DNA of 64,000 nt from an uncultured Eubacteriales bacterium (GCA_934446675.1 CAKSEL010000007.1:67549-131548); one strand, 5' to 3'. Counted from the first letter of the stretch, positions 9,590-18,191 are shown. Notes: generated by a model not told the origin, from the sequence alone. Program-made: numbers and translations.

Positions 9590-10594
9590 TTATCTGAGCT
9601 TGCAGGGACTTGTCGCGTAAATACCGGCAATAAGCTCAAGCACCGGCACCGCGTCGTCAATATCGCAGTAATATATGTCTTTTCCGCCGATCGCGCCGTA
9701 GAAACGCTCCATCATCATCGTATGTCCGTTGCCCCAGCAGTATTTGCCCTCCGACTTGGAATAGTCGCTGTTTCTCGCTATGACTTTAAGCTCTCCGTCC
9801 TTGTTTTCATAGAGCGTGTCGTTTATGAGAAGCAGCTTTCCGTCTTTGAAATAAAGCTCGATCTCGACCGACGAATCCGCAACGTTGCAGTTTGTCGCAT
9901 AGAATATGCCCGTAGCTCCGCTTTCAAACCAAAGCGTTGCCTCGGCTGTATCCTCGACCTCGATAGTGCCCTTGTTCTTTCTGAGTGCGACCGAGCCTTT
10001 AATATCCTTTACCTTGCCGCCAAAGTAGTACATGAGGTCCAGCGTATGTATCGACTGATTCATCAGCACTCCGCCGCCCTCTTTTTCCCATGTTCCTCTC
10101 CAGCCGCTTTCCGTATAATACGCACCCTCGCGTTTCCATGCCATGTACGCACGTATTCCGAGAAGCTGTCCGAGTCTGTTTTCCTCGATATACTTTTTCG
10201 CCGTGTCGTTCGTCGGAATAACTCTGTTCTGGAACGATACGCAAACCTTTTTGCCGGTTTTCTTGGAAACCGCGGCTATTTCTCTCGCCTCGTCCGCATT
10301 CATTCCGGCAGGCTTTTCGAGATATACGTCGCAGCCGTTTTCAAGTGCGAATATTGCCATCTCTTTATGAAGATAATGCGGTGTGCAGACGTGTACGACA
10401 TCGGGTTTAAGCTCACATATCATCTTTTTGTAATCCGAATATCCCGAAACCGCGTTTCCGAGTTCCGACAGCGTTTCGTTCAGCCTGTCCTCTCTTATGT
10501 CGCATACGCCGACAAGCTCGGTAAAATCGCTCATCTTTATTGCTCTTATGTGCATTTTTGAAATTGCACCGAGTCCGATTATAACGCTTCTCAT
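9590..10594 (-). CDS. Gfo/Idh/MocA-family oxidoreductase
   Basis: A 334-residue NAD(P)-dependent dehydrogenase, probably acting on a sugar or inositol derivative. The N-terminal Rossmann fold has the GLGAISKMH dinucleotide site, and the family EKP motif appears as DVYLEKPAGMN with its catalytic lysine. The second domain is the usual open beta-sheet. GGGGGAG lies eight bases before ATG. The gene has its own promoter inside the end of tadA. The substrate cannot be read from sequence; neighbouring glycan genes suggest a sugar. Confidence 0.88.
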   Translation of the reverse strand: MRSVIIGLGAISKMHIRAIKMSDFTELVGVCDIREDRLNETLSELGNAVSGYSDYKKMICELKPDVVHVCTPHYLHKEMAIFALENGCDVYLEKPAGMNADEAREIAAVSKKTGKKVCVSFQNRVIPTNDTAKKYIEENRLGQLLGIRAYMAWKREGAYYTESGWRGTWEKEGGGVLMNQSIHTLDLMYYFGGKVKDIKGSVALRKNKGTIEVEDTAEATLWFESGATGIFYATNCNVADSSVEIELYFKDGKLLLINDTLYENKDGELKVIARNSDYSKSEGKYCWGNGHTMMMERFYGAIGGKDIYYCDIDDAVPVLELIAGIYATSPCKLR

Positions 10595-10693
10595 GCCAAA
10601 GTCTCCCCCTTGCCGCGAAATTCAGCAAACCCTGTTTTTTCGCAGTCAAACCGATATTTGCGCCGGATATACGCACGGCGCCATTCTGTCAAG

Positions 10694-10722
10694 AGTATAT
10701 ATTATTTTCGGCGTTACGTCAA
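10694..10722 (-). promoter_or_regulatory. Promoter of the Gfo/Idh/MocA gene
   Basis: Minus-strand TTGACG (10722-10717), 17-base spacer and TATACT (10699-10694). The -35 box overlaps the last codons of tadA. Confidence 0.65.
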
Positions 10723-11201
10723 GAGTTTTTCGGACATTTTTTTTGTCTTAACAGCTTAAAAAAACCGCTTAACTCCGCCGCGCACTGTTCCTCAAGTATG
10801 CCCGAATATACATTCGGCTTGTGATTGTAATCAAGCTTTGTAAGGTCGGTGAGACTGCCCATAGAACCTGCCTTGTAATCGTGCGCGCCGTAATAGACGT
10901 TTTCTATGCGCGAATTTATTATTGCTCCGGCGCACATCGGACACGGTTCGAGAGTCACGTATATGTCGCAGCCGATAAGCCGCCAGCCGCCGAGTTTTCT
11001 GCAAGCCGCGTTTATCGCGGATATTTCGGCATGGCACAGTGCGTTTTTCTTTGTTTCTCTCATGTTTCTGCCGCCGGCAATTATCTTTCCGTCCTTTACA
11101 ATAACTGCGCCTACCGGCGTTTCTCCGAGCTTTGCCGCGGTCTTTGCACGTCCGAGAGCCGCTCTCATATAATATTCGGGGCTTTTTTTGTTATCGCTCA
11201 T
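10719..11201 (-). CDS. tadA: tRNA-specific adenosine deaminase TadA
   Basis: This 160-residue cytidine/adenosine deaminase-superfamily enzyme makes inosine at position 34 of tRNA-Arg(ACG). The zinc site is visible as HAE (His57, catalytic Glu59) and PCPMC (Cys87, Cys90). The region YYGAHDYKAGSMGSLTDL is typical of TadA rather than of cytosine deaminases. GAGGTAAG precedes the ATG. It starts only six bases after the CPBP gene ends, so both belong to one operon starting with the export-protein gene. Confidence 0.93.
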   Translation of the reverse strand: MSDNKKSPEYYMRAALGRAKTAAKLGETPVGAVIVKDGKIIAGGRNMRETKKNALCHAEISAINAACRKLGGWRLIGCDIYVTLEPCPMCAGAIINSRIENVYYGAHDYKAGSMGSLTDLTKLDYNHKPNVYSGILEEQCAAELSGFFKLLRQKKCPKNS

Positions 11202-11207
11202 TTTTTC

Positions 11208-12272
11208 TTACCTCAGTGCAAAAACTCTTGACGCGTACAGCATAAGGAACATTATAACCGGAACGGTAAAGATCTGTCCGACGCCGGCGCACATTCCGCA
11301 AAGTCCGTTTCTTTCGTCAGCTGTCTGCGCTAAATCCGAATATTTCGCCGCAAATCCGCCCTTTGAAAACAGCCTTATTATGCCGATTATTCCGAGTACC
11401 GCGCAAAGTATATAGAACATATCCGTAAAAATGTAATAAGAGCTTACGTCTGCTGCCGAGAGATAGTCCGAAAGCGTTATATAAAAATTATTGAACGCAT
11501 GAAACAGCACCGACGTCTTTATATTTCCCGTGTACACAACAAGCATTGCCGAAATTATTCCGAACGCAAACGCGTACATACTCTGCGACGCCGAAAAGTG
11601 CATAACGCCGAACACAAACGCGCTTGCAATAACCGCGAAATTCGTTCCGTACTTTCTCAAAGCGCCGAATACCGCGCCTCTGAAAACGTATTCCTCGGCA
11701 ATCGGCACAAACACCGCAGTTTCGAGCGCCGAGATCAAAAGCGTATATCCGTCGGCTTCTCCCGTATACGCCGCAGCCGTTCCCGAACTTATAAAGGACG
11801 AGCTGTCGGGCATTATAAAATCATAGAAAAACGACGCTATTACGGCAGCGCCCGTCATAAAAAGCTGAGCTGCGAAAAGCAGACTCCAGAAATCACGCGA
11901 CAGCTTTCCCTTTACCGGAAATCCGTCAGAAATTCCCCTGCCAGAAAGCTTTGAAAACACATATGCAGGAATCACAAGCGTTACAAAAGTCGTAAACATT
12001 GCAAAAAAAGAGTCGGGTATACCCGAACCCAGCACGCTTCTTGCCGCGGCAATGCTCACTCCCGTATTTGCGCCAAACAGTGCGCGGATTATATTGGTGA
12101 GAATAATCTCGGTTTTTTCAAAGTTTTCGGCAACCGCCTTGTAATAAACGTCGGAAAGCACAAAAGACAAAAGCTTTGACACTATCATGAAAAGTCCCGT
12201 GCCGCACATACAAAAATATGCGCTTCTCTTTACGGTATTTGAATTTGTCCGCGCACCGGAAGCACCCGTCAT
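11208..12272 (-). CDS. CPBP-family intramembrane metalloprotease
   Basis: This 354-residue multi-pass membrane protein carries the CPBP (Abi/CAAX protease-like) motifs in order: EEYVFRGAVFGALRK (EExxxR), FVFGVMHF (FxxxH) and LFHAFNNF (HxxxN). The frame stays open upstream to 12539, but those residues overlap the neighbouring gene in another frame and are basic and unlike the family. ATG at 12272 (MTGASGARTNS) is chosen, with AAAGGCAGG upstream; a TTG nine bases earlier is an alternative. Family members process lipoproteins or peptides or give bacteriocin self-immunity; the role here is unknown. Confidence 0.82.
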   Translation of the reverse strand: MTGASGARTNSNTVKRSAYFCMCGTGLFMIVSKLLSFVLSDVYYKAVAENFEKTEIILTNIIRALFGANTGVSIAAARSVLGSGIPDSFFAMFTTFVTLVIPAYVFSKLSGRGISDGFPVKGKLSRDFWSLLFAAQLFMTGAAVIASFFYDFIMPDSSSFISSGTAAAYTGEADGYTLLISALETAVFVPIAEEYVFRGAVFGALRKYGTNFAVIASAFVFGVMHFSASQSMYAFAFGIISAMLVVYTGNIKTSVLFHAFNNFYITLSDYLSAADVSSYYIFTDMFYILCAVLGIIGIIRLFSKGGFAAKYSDLAQTADERNGLCGMCAGVGQIFTVPVIMFLMLYASRVFALR

Positions 12273-12340
12273 GTTTTTCAAAACCTGCCTTTCATTTATA
12301 TTTCCTTTGCGTACTTTACGCAGATTACGAATTTTGCGGT

Positions 12341-12844
12341 TTAAGCACCGAACGCGCCTATCGCGCCGAAAAGTCCCATTGACGCAAGCGTCATTATTCC
12401 GCCGGCAATTATTATACCGAGTATTATTGCCGGAATTGCCTGTTTCAGTCTCATTCCGAGCAGCGCCGCAATAAGCGAACCCGTATACGCGCCGGTTCCC
12501 GGAAGAGGCACTCCGACAAACAGCATAAGTCCTATCCATGTATATTTATGCGACAGGACCTTGCCCGATTTTTTCATTGTCGAGTTTTCAACCTTGGTTA
12601 CAAGCTTTCCGAAAAGCTTTGTCTTTTTAAGACGCGCAAATATCGGTCTTGCAAGCAGTATAACAAACGGAACCGGAACGCAGTTTGCAAGAACGCATAT
12701 AATAAATATCCGCAAAGGGTCCATTCCGAGACCGTGTCCCAAAAGTATTCCGCCGCGAAGCTCTATAAAAGGCACAAGCGACACAAGAAAAAGCGCGGCT
12801 TCATTGCCTATCGGTCTCAGCAACTCAAAAAGCTGTTCTATCAT
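12341..12844 (-). CDS. Small multidrug export-family membrane protein (COG2426-like)
   Basis: The 167-residue membrane protein contains LVPFIELRGGILLG near the N-terminus and GVPLPGTGAYTG in the middle, the hallmarks of the Sm_multidrug_ex family, which is related to DedA. The export function is only a family label. GGAG lies before ATG. It is the first gene of the operon with the CPBP protease and tadA. Confidence 0.85.
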   Translation of the reverse strand: MIEQLFELLRPIGNEAALFLVSLVPFIELRGGILLGHGLGMDPLRIFIICVLANCVPVPFVILLARPIFARLKKTKLFGKLVTKVENSTMKKSGKVLSHKYTWIGLMLFVGVPLPGTGAYTGSLIAALLGMRLKQAIPAIILGIIIAGGIMTLASMGLFGAIGAFGA

Positions 12845-12886
12845 ATTTTTCTCCGTAATTCTGTGAGATAATTCTTTTACTTATAC

Positions 12887-12915
12887 ATTATAATATCGCA
12901 AAAGCGCGCTGTCAA
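12887..12915 (-). promoter_or_regulatory. Promoter of the export protein-CPBP-tadA operon
   Basis: Perfect consensus on the minus strand: TTGACA (12915-12910), 17 bases, TATAAT (12892-12887). It is divergent from the promoter of the pseudouridine synthase. Confidence 0.8.
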
Positions 12916-12949
12916 CAAATAAACCGTTAAATTTAGATTTATTAAGGCA

Positions 12950-12978
12950 TTGTAATTATTATGTTTATGTGATAGAAT
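12950..12978 (+). promoter_or_regulatory. Promoter of the RsuA-family gene
   Basis: TTGTAA (12950-12955), 17 bases and TAGAAT (12973-12978). It overlaps an upstream in-frame ATG at 12969, which argues that translation starts at the later ATG, 13014. Confidence 0.65.
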
Positions 12979-13013
12979 ATATGAGAAAAACTGTAAAATG
13001 CGAGGTTGGGAAA

Positions 13014-13730
13014 ATGTCGGAAATACGGCTTGACAAATACATTTCCATGTCCATGACAATAAGCAGAAAGGACGCAGCAAATCTCATTAAGGCTTCAAAG
13101 GTCGCCTTAAACGGAAAAACCGTCAGAAAAGCCGACGAAAAGATAGATCCCGGCGCGGATATATGCACCGTCTGCGGCAAGTCTCTCGAATACCGCGAAA
13201 ACTACTACTTTATGCTCAACAAGCCGTCGGGGCTTGTATGCGCAGCGTCCGACTCAAGGTGCGAAACCGTGCTGTCGCTGTTTCCGAAGTCATACACCGA
13301 CAAAGGACTTTTCTGCTGCGGACGGCTCGACAAGGACACCGTGGGACTGCTTCTTCTGACCACTGACGGCGCACTGTCGCACAGGTTATTATCTCCGAAA
13401 CACCATGCAAAAAAGACTTATCTTGTAAAAACCGACGCGCCTTTTTGCAGCTCCGACGCAAAGCTCATGTCAGACGGCATTATGATGGACGGAAAAAAAA
13501 CCGCCCCCGCACTTCTTGAAATTGACGCGGAAGATCCCTGCACCGCAAAGATCACGCTTACCGAGGGCAAATATCACGAGATCAAGCGGCTTTGCTATGC
13601 CTGCGGCAGAAAAGAAGTGCTGCATCTCAAACGTCTGACGTTCGGCGGACTTTCTCTTGACGAAACCCTAAAAGAGGGCGAATACCGCGAGCTTACCAAA
13701 GAGGAAACCGAAATTCTGAGAGCAAATTAA
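13014..13730 (+). CDS. RsuA/RluB-family pseudouridine synthase
   Basis: The 238-residue protein has an N-terminal S4 RNA-binding domain (MSEIRLDKYISMSMTISRKD, about 1-50) and a pseudouridine synthase domain whose GRLDKDT motif carries the catalytic Asp106. KLTFGGLSL-type residues at the C-terminus fit the RsuA branch. It modifies one uridine of 16S or 23S rRNA; RsuA (16S U516) is the nearest guess. The start at 13014 is chosen because GAGG lies eight bases upstream and the promoter covers the earlier ATG. Confidence 0.88.
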   Translation: MSEIRLDKYISMSMTISRKDAANLIKASKVALNGKTVRKADEKIDPGADICTVCGKSLEYRENYYFMLNKPSGLVCAASDSRCETVLSLFPKSYTDKGLFCCGRLDKDTVGLLLLTTDGALSHRLLSPKHHAKKTYLVKTDAPFCSSDAKLMSDGIMMDGKKTAPALLEIDAEDPCTAKITLTEGKYHEIKRLCYACGRKEVLHLKRLTFGGLSLDETLKEGEYRELTKEETEILRAN

Positions 13731-13773
13731 TACGGCGCCTTGCCAATGTTCACAATTTATAGAAAAATTGCTC

Positions 13774-13802
13774 TTGAAACGTACAAAAACATACCATATA
13801 AT
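13774..13802 (+). promoter_or_regulatory. Promoter of the tyrosine leader/ligase transcript
   Basis: TTGAAA (13774-13779), 17-base spacer and perfect TATAAT (13797-13802). Transcription should start near 13809, leaving a leader of about 210 bases before the ligase start codon. Confidence 0.8.
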
Positions 13803-13833
13803 GGTTGTATTATCGTAAATGGGTGATACACTT

Positions 13834-13875
13834 ATGAAAAACTTGCAGGCATACTATTATTACTATTATATTTAG
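13834..13875 (+). CDS. Tyrosine-rich attenuator leader peptide
   Basis: A 13-residue open frame reads MKNLQAYYYYYYI and stops at TAG. Six tyrosine codons in a row (TAC TAT TAT TAC TAT TAT) sit just before the stop, and GGGTGAT lies about eight bases upstream of the ATG. It lies between a consensus promoter and an intrinsic terminator. This is the classic layout of a ribosome-mediated attenuator that senses charged tRNA, here tRNA-Tyr. It is far too short to be a functional enzyme. The tandem Tyr codons, promoter and terminator are seen directly; the regulatory mechanism is inferred from trp/phe/his leaders. Confidence 0.85.
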   Translation: MKNLQAYYYYYYI

Positions 13876-13953
13876 CACCGTTTCGCAAAGCAAAAGTGCG
13901 GGCCGGTGCATTAAGTGTTGCCCGCAGGTAAGATAATGTATTTTACTTCCGGG
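13875..13953 (+). promoter_or_regulatory. Competing leader hairpins (pause, anti-antiterminator and antiterminator arms)
   Basis: GCACCG (13875-13880) can pair with CGGTGC (13904-13909), TGCGGGC (13897-13903) with GCCCGCA (13917-13923), and CCCG...GTAA (from 13918) with TTAC...CGGG (to 13953). The last pairing uses the left arm of the terminator. The mutually exclusive helices are what an attenuator needs: a ribosome stalled on the Tyr codons would change which one forms. Pairings were found by eye. Confidence 0.6.
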
Positions 13954-13977
13954 TTTTGAATTCCGGAAGTTTTTTTA
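13945..13977 (+). terminator. Attenuator terminator before the ligase gene
   Basis: Stem ACTTCCGG / CCGGAAGT with a 10-base loop, followed at once by seven T residues, lies 43 bases before the ligase ATG and after the leader peptide. Confidence 0.85.
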
Positions 13978-14019
13978 TCCCCGAAAAATCCGACTATAAA
14001 ACAAAACAGAGGTATCGAA

Positions 14020-15666
14020 ATGATTATCACCGACATTCTGACAAAAAATTCAGAGTTATATCCCGACGAAATAAGTCTTGTCGAGGTAAATCCCGAAATT
14101 CAGGAAAGAATTGACAAAGCATGGAAGGAATACGACCTCGTCGAGGCGCTGCCCAAGCCCATTCACCGCAGAACGCTTACATGGCTCGAATTTGAACAGC
14201 GTTCCAACAAGCTTGCCCATTACTTTTTGAGCCGCGGCGTGACAAAAGGCTCGAAAGTCGCGCTTTTGCTGATGAACTGCATAGGCTGGCTGCCGATATA
14301 TTTCGGAATACTCAAGACGGGCGCCGTCGTTGCTCCGATGAACTTCCGTTTTTCGTCCGATGAGATAAAGTACTGTCTTGATCTTTCGGAATCAAACGTT
14401 TTGGTTTTCGGTCCGGAGTTCATTTCGAGAATTGACGCGGTAAAAGACAAACTTTCGGGAATCCGCGAATTTATCTTTGCTGGCAACCGCGAGGACTGTC
14501 CGCCATATGCAAAATACATAGAGGACGCGGTATCGGATATGCCTTCCTCAAACGTTCACATAGATATCAAAGACACCGACGACGCGGCAATATACTTTTC
14601 CTCCGGCACAACGGGTTTCCCGAAAGCCGTACTTCACACCCATTCAAGTCTGCTTGCGTCCTGCCGCACCGAAAACAGCAACCATCATCAGACGCACGAC
14701 GACATATTCTTATGTATTCCGCCGCTTTACCACACCGGCGCGAAAATGCACTGGTTCGGCTCATTTTTAGTCGGCGGCAGAGGAGTAATTCTGCGCGGAG
14801 TAAGCCCGAAATGGATACTCAAGACCATATCGGAAGAAAAGGCGACAATCTGCTGGCTGCTTGTTCCGTGGGCGCAGGACATACTCGACGCCATTGATTC
14901 TGGAGAAGTAAACCTTGACGATTACGAGCTTTCGCAGTGGAGGCTCATGCACATAGGCGCGCAGCCTGTTCCGCCGAGTCTTATAAAGCGCTGGAAAAAG
15001 GTATTTCCGCACCACGACTACGACACGAACTACGGTCTTACGGAATCTCTCGGTCCGGGCTGCGTACATCTCGGAATTGAGAACATAAACAAGGTCGGAG
15101 CAATCGGAATACCGGGCGCCGGCTGGCAGACTGAGATTTTCGACGAGAACAAAAATCCCGTAAAGCAGGGCGAGGTCGGAGAGCTTGCGGTAAAGGGTCC
15201 GTCGGTCATGAAATGCTACTACCGCGACGAAAAGGCAACCGCGGCGAGCATTTACGGCGAATGGCTCATGACGGGCGACATGGCAATGCAGGATTACGAC
15301 GGATTTATCTATCTTGTTGACCGCAAAAAGGACGTTATCATAAGCGGCGGCGAGAACCTTTACCCTGTCGAAATAGAGAACTTTATCCGTCAGAACGACA
15401 AGATCAAGGACGTTGCGGTTATAGGAACTCCCGACAAGCGTCTCGGCGAGATTGCGACAGCAGTTATAGAATTAAAGCCCGGCATGACTGCGACAAAAGA
15501 GGAAATTGACGAATTCTGCAAAGGCATGCCGAGATACAAGCGTCCAAGGCAGGTTATATTTGCGGACATTCCGAGAAATCCGACGGGAAAGATAGAAAAG
15601 CCGAAACTCCGTAAGATGTACAGCGGCGAGCCGGTTGTGGCTTTACAGAACGAGATACAGATGTAA
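14020..15666 (+). CDS. Adenylate-forming acyl/aryl-CoA ligase under tyrosine-leader control
   Basis: The 548-residue class I adenylate-forming enzyme activates a carboxylic acid with ATP and, by family, passes it to CoA. The P-loop-like motif YFSSGTTGFPKAV is at about 191-203, the YGLTES A5 motif follows, the GDMAMQDYDGFIYLVDRKKD hinge begins about 420, and PTGKIEKPKLR near the end carries the catalytic lysine. There is no carrier-protein domain, so it is not a full NRPS module. GAGGT precedes the ATG. Control by a tyrosine-codon leader hints at an aromatic substrate linked to tyrosine metabolism, such as a hydroxyphenyl-alkanoate; this is inference. It is the only gene of its transcript. Confidence 0.85.
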   Translation: MIITDILTKNSELYPDEISLVEVNPEIQERIDKAWKEYDLVEALPKPIHRRTLTWLEFEQRSNKLAHYFLSRGVTKGSKVALLLMNCIGWLPIYFGILKTGAVVAPMNFRFSSDEIKYCLDLSESNVLVFGPEFISRIDAVKDKLSGIREFIFAGNREDCPPYAKYIEDAVSDMPSSNVHIDIKDTDDAAIYFSSGTTGFPKAVLHTHSSLLASCRTENSNHHQTHDDIFLCIPPLYHTGAKMHWFGSFLVGGRGVILRGVSPKWILKTISEEKATICWLLVPWAQDILDAIDSGEVNLDDYELSQWRLMHIGAQPVPPSLIKRWKKVFPHHDYDTNYGLTESLGPGCVHLGIENINKVGAIGIPGAGWQTEIFDENKNPVKQGEVGELAVKGPSVMKCYYRDEKATAASIYGEWLMTGDMAMQDYDGFIYLVDRKKDVIISGGENLYPVEIENFIRQNDKIKDVAVIGTPDKRLGEIATAVIELKPGMTATKEEIDEFCKGMPRYKRPRQVIFADIPRNPTGKIEKPKLRKMYSGEPVVALQNEIQM

Positions 15667-15697
15667 GGAAAGAGCTTCTCTGACGGAAATGCAGATT

Positions 15698-16525
15698 GGT
15701 TTGGGCGGAAAGGGATAATTCACTGCCATGTGCACTCTATTTCCCCGACTTTTCGGAATCGAAAAAGTCGCAAAAGATTTTCGCCGCTCAAACGCCGCAG
15801 CACTACACTTGCGTTTGGCTGACTTTTTCTTATTTTGGGCGGAAACGGATTATCCACTTCCACTTGCGACTCTATTCTCCAACTTTTCGACGGCGAAAAA
15901 GTTGCACTCTAAAGAGCGTAAACAAAAGCCGTTCGCCGCTCAGACGCCGCAGCGAAAGCGCGGCTACGTGGGGGATTTCACTCTAAAGAGTGTAAACGCT
16001 TACCCGCAACTAACTACGCCTCCGAAATCTCAAAAATCCTCGTTTCGCACTATCCACAAAGCTGTATTGCGAAATCGCCGCGCGACAAGCGCGCGGATGG
16101 GGTTGGTTTCTAAGTAATTGATTGAGCAACACGATTTAACCTTTTTACCATGTCACGTTGCGGTCTGCGTAAACTGTGTTTTAGGCTAAAATGTGCAATT
16201 TTTATGAGTTATTACGCAGTCAACAGGACACGCTTTTCCGCCCAGCTCGCTTACGCGAGATGACTTTTACAAAAATTACTTTTATGTATAGTAAAAAACT
16301 CTGTGCAAAGTTTAATTCAACGCACAGAGTTATCTTTTTATTAACTTACCCTTTATTCTTGGTTGCCATAGCTTGCTCACGCACCTGCCCATATCTGAGT
16401 TCGCAGTCCTGCTGTTCGACTGCGAACGATACAGGCTGGCGGCAGAGAGTTGCCAACAGCTTTATTTTTATTTAAGGGCTATTAAAGTCTTTTGCTCAGC
16501 TTTTCTTCAGAAAAGCGCGTTCCCC
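15698..16525 (+). repeat. Interspersed structured repeat, copy B (full length, duplicated head)
   Basis: The gene-free stretch after the ligase is a complete copy with an extra partial head (15698-15830) before a second head (from about 15835). The head hairpins differ in sequence but keep pairing: GACTTTTCG-GAAT-CGAAAAAGTC in the first and AACTTTTCG-ACGG-CGAAAAAGTT in the second. The CGCCGCGCGACAAGCGCGCG hairpin (about 16077), the CAGTCAACAGGACACGC block and hairpin CTCGC-TTAC-GCGAG follow. The tail (about 16360-16462) contains hairpin GTTCGCAGTC/GACTGCGAAC at 16399-16427 and the conserved GGCTGGCGGCAGAGAG. It ends in GCTTTTCTTCAGAAAAGC (16499-16516), 23 bases beyond the stop of the convergent YdcF gene. 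Confidence 0.88.
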
Positions 16526-16539
16526 TTAAGCGCGTCCCC

Positions 16540-17193
16540 TTAAAATGCGTATTCTTTTTCGCCGAGGTATTTGGGTTTGGGTTTAAAGAAAGAGCTGATA
16601 AAATCTTTGGCACGGGCAGCGGTTTCGCGTACATCGCGCATAAACTGACCGCGGTAAGTTACGGTATTGCAGGCAACGCCGGAGCAATCGAGTCCGAGAG
16701 CGTTTGCGACGAACACAGCGCGGTAAAGGTGATATTTCTGCGTAACGGCGACAATTTTTTCCGCACCGAATATTTCCTTTGCCCTGTACATACTGTCATA
16801 AGTGGAAAATCCGGCATAATCGAGAACGACGTCACCGGCAGGCACGCCTTTGTTCTGCACAAGATACTTTGACATTGCGACAGGCTCATTATAGGAAATT
16901 CTGCCGTTGTCGCCCGTAACAAGAATTTTCCCCGACGCACCGTCAAAATACAGCTTTGCCGCCATATCAAGCCTGTCCTTTAACATATCCGACGGCGTAC
17001 CGTCGCTCCTCAATCCGGCACCCAGAACAAGTATGCAGTCGTAAGTATCATTTGCCGCCGAATCGGGGCTTAAAATCTTACCCGACGCCGACGCAATGAC
17101 ATACACATTCATAAAAGCGTACAACGCAGCAAGAGCCGCAGCAATTATAACCGCCGCGGCAATTATCTTTTTGATCTTAACATTACACTTCAT
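16540..17193 (-). CDS. YdcF/SanA-family (DUF218) membrane-anchored protein
   Basis: The 217-residue protein has an N-terminal transmembrane helix (about 10-30) and a DUF218 fold with ILVLGAGLRSDGTPSDMLKDRLD, VTGDN and a VTQKYHLYRA segment carrying the conserved histidine. SanA/YdcF proteins act in envelope integrity or vancomycin tolerance, but no enzymatic activity is settled. MKCNVKIKK at 17193 is chosen as the start since GAAAAGG precedes it; the longer frame to 17238 lacks a ribosome site. It follows the isomerase gene by 67 bases and is probably cotranscribed. Confidence 0.85.
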   Translation of the reverse strand: MKCNVKIKKIIAAAVIIAAALAALYAFMNVYVIASASGKILSPDSAANDTYDCILVLGAGLRSDGTPSDMLKDRLDMAAKLYFDGASGKILVTGDNGRISYNEPVAMSKYLVQNKGVPAGDVVLDYAGFSTYDSMYRAKEIFGAEKIVAVTQKYHLYRAVFVANALGLDCSGVACNTVTYRGQFMRDVRETAARAKDFISSFFKPKPKYLGEKEYAF

Positions 17194-17260
17194 ATATTTT
17201 ACCTTTTCCGCATTGCTGCGCCGCGGCAAAATACACAAAGCACACGTGTTCTGCCGTTTC

Positions 17261-18049
17261 TTACAGCGTTCTCAGATATTCAAGCGATGTTTTGAGATTT
17301 TCGTTTCTGTTATCTCCCGCGCTTCCTTCAAGCGAGATGTTTCCTGCCTTATATCCTGCCTTGTCAAGCGCTGCAAAGAACGCGCCGTAGTCGTCCCCGT
17401 CGCCCGGCAATGGTATCATGCGCTTATTGGACGGACTTGCGATATGAACATGGGAAATATAATCTCCGTATGACGCTATCTCGCCGAGCGTATCTCCGCC
17501 GAGCATTGCATGATAGTAGTCCACAAGCAGCTTTACATTAGATACATTAAGCTCTTTTATAAATTGTACAGTTTCCTTGCAGGTCACGAACATATTGCAT
17601 TCTTCCTTACGCAGTTCCTCGATTGCAATAACCGCGCCGTACTTTGCCGCAGCCGGTGCGAGGACGTTGCCTACAAGCTCACGCAGCTGTTCAAGTGCCT
17701 TTTCTCTCGGATAACCCTCAGGTACGCTGCGCGCCCTTCCGCTGCCCATAACAAAATTCTTTGTTCCGAGCTTTTTTGTCTTTTCAAGCGTCGATTCAAT
17801 ATGCTCTTTTATCTTTGCATGATCCGCCTTTTCGCCGACCATTACAAAATCGCCGACAATAAGACAGTTCATAGACACGCACGGCAGACCAAGCTCTTTA
17901 AACAGATCCGCACTTTCGTCTATAACCGACTGTTCGGTTTTGGCAAGTCCGGAAAAGCTTGTTTCCACAAAGTCAAATCCTATTTCTTTTATATTCCGTA
18001 TATCCTCGAAATCCGTAATTCCGGCACATATTCCGATATTCTTTTTCAT
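17261..18049 (-). CDS. Sugar phosphate isomerase/epimerase-like TIM-barrel protein
   Basis: The 262-residue protein has the xylose-isomerase-like AP-endonuclease-2 barrel pattern: an N-terminal GICAGITDFEDIRNIKEIGFD strand-helix, IAIEELRKEECNMF with a metal-binding Glu, LLVDYYHAM with Asp and His, HVHIASPSN and SLEGSAGD. These residues would hold a divalent metal. Relatives are 2-keto-myo-inositol dehydratases, hydroxypyruvate isomerases and sugar epimerases; the substrate is not resolved. GGAGGTG precedes ATG. Confidence 0.82.
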   Translation of the reverse strand: MKKNIGICAGITDFEDIRNIKEIGFDFVETSFSGLAKTEQSVIDESADLFKELGLPCVSMNCLIVGDFVMVGEKADHAKIKEHIESTLEKTKKLGTKNFVMGSGRARSVPEGYPREKALEQLRELVGNVLAPAAAKYGAVIAIEELRKEECNMFVTCKETVQFIKELNVSNVKLLVDYYHAMLGGDTLGEIASYGDYISHVHIASPSNKRMIPLPGDGDDYGAFFAALDKAGYKAGNISLEGSAGDNRNENLKTSLEYLRTL

Positions 18050-18086
18050 GATGCACCTCCGAAAAGAAGTTTGTTATCTTGTGTCA

Positions 18087-18115
18087 AGTATACCATGCAG
18101 GAAATACCTTTACAA
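18087..18115 (-). promoter_or_regulatory. Promoter of the isomerase-YdcF operon
   Basis: Minus-strand TTGTAA (18115-18110), 17 bases and TATACT (18092-18087). Confidence 0.65.
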
Positions 18116-18191
18116 GCAACAATCGTACATCAAAATATCAAAATCGTACACAAAAATCATGCAACCTGCACAAAGATCATTATACAAAACC

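Noticed and set aside
11208..12539. Longer 443-residue form of the CPBP protein
   Set aside because: The extra 89 residues overlap the export-protein gene in another frame and do not look like a membrane-protein N-terminus.
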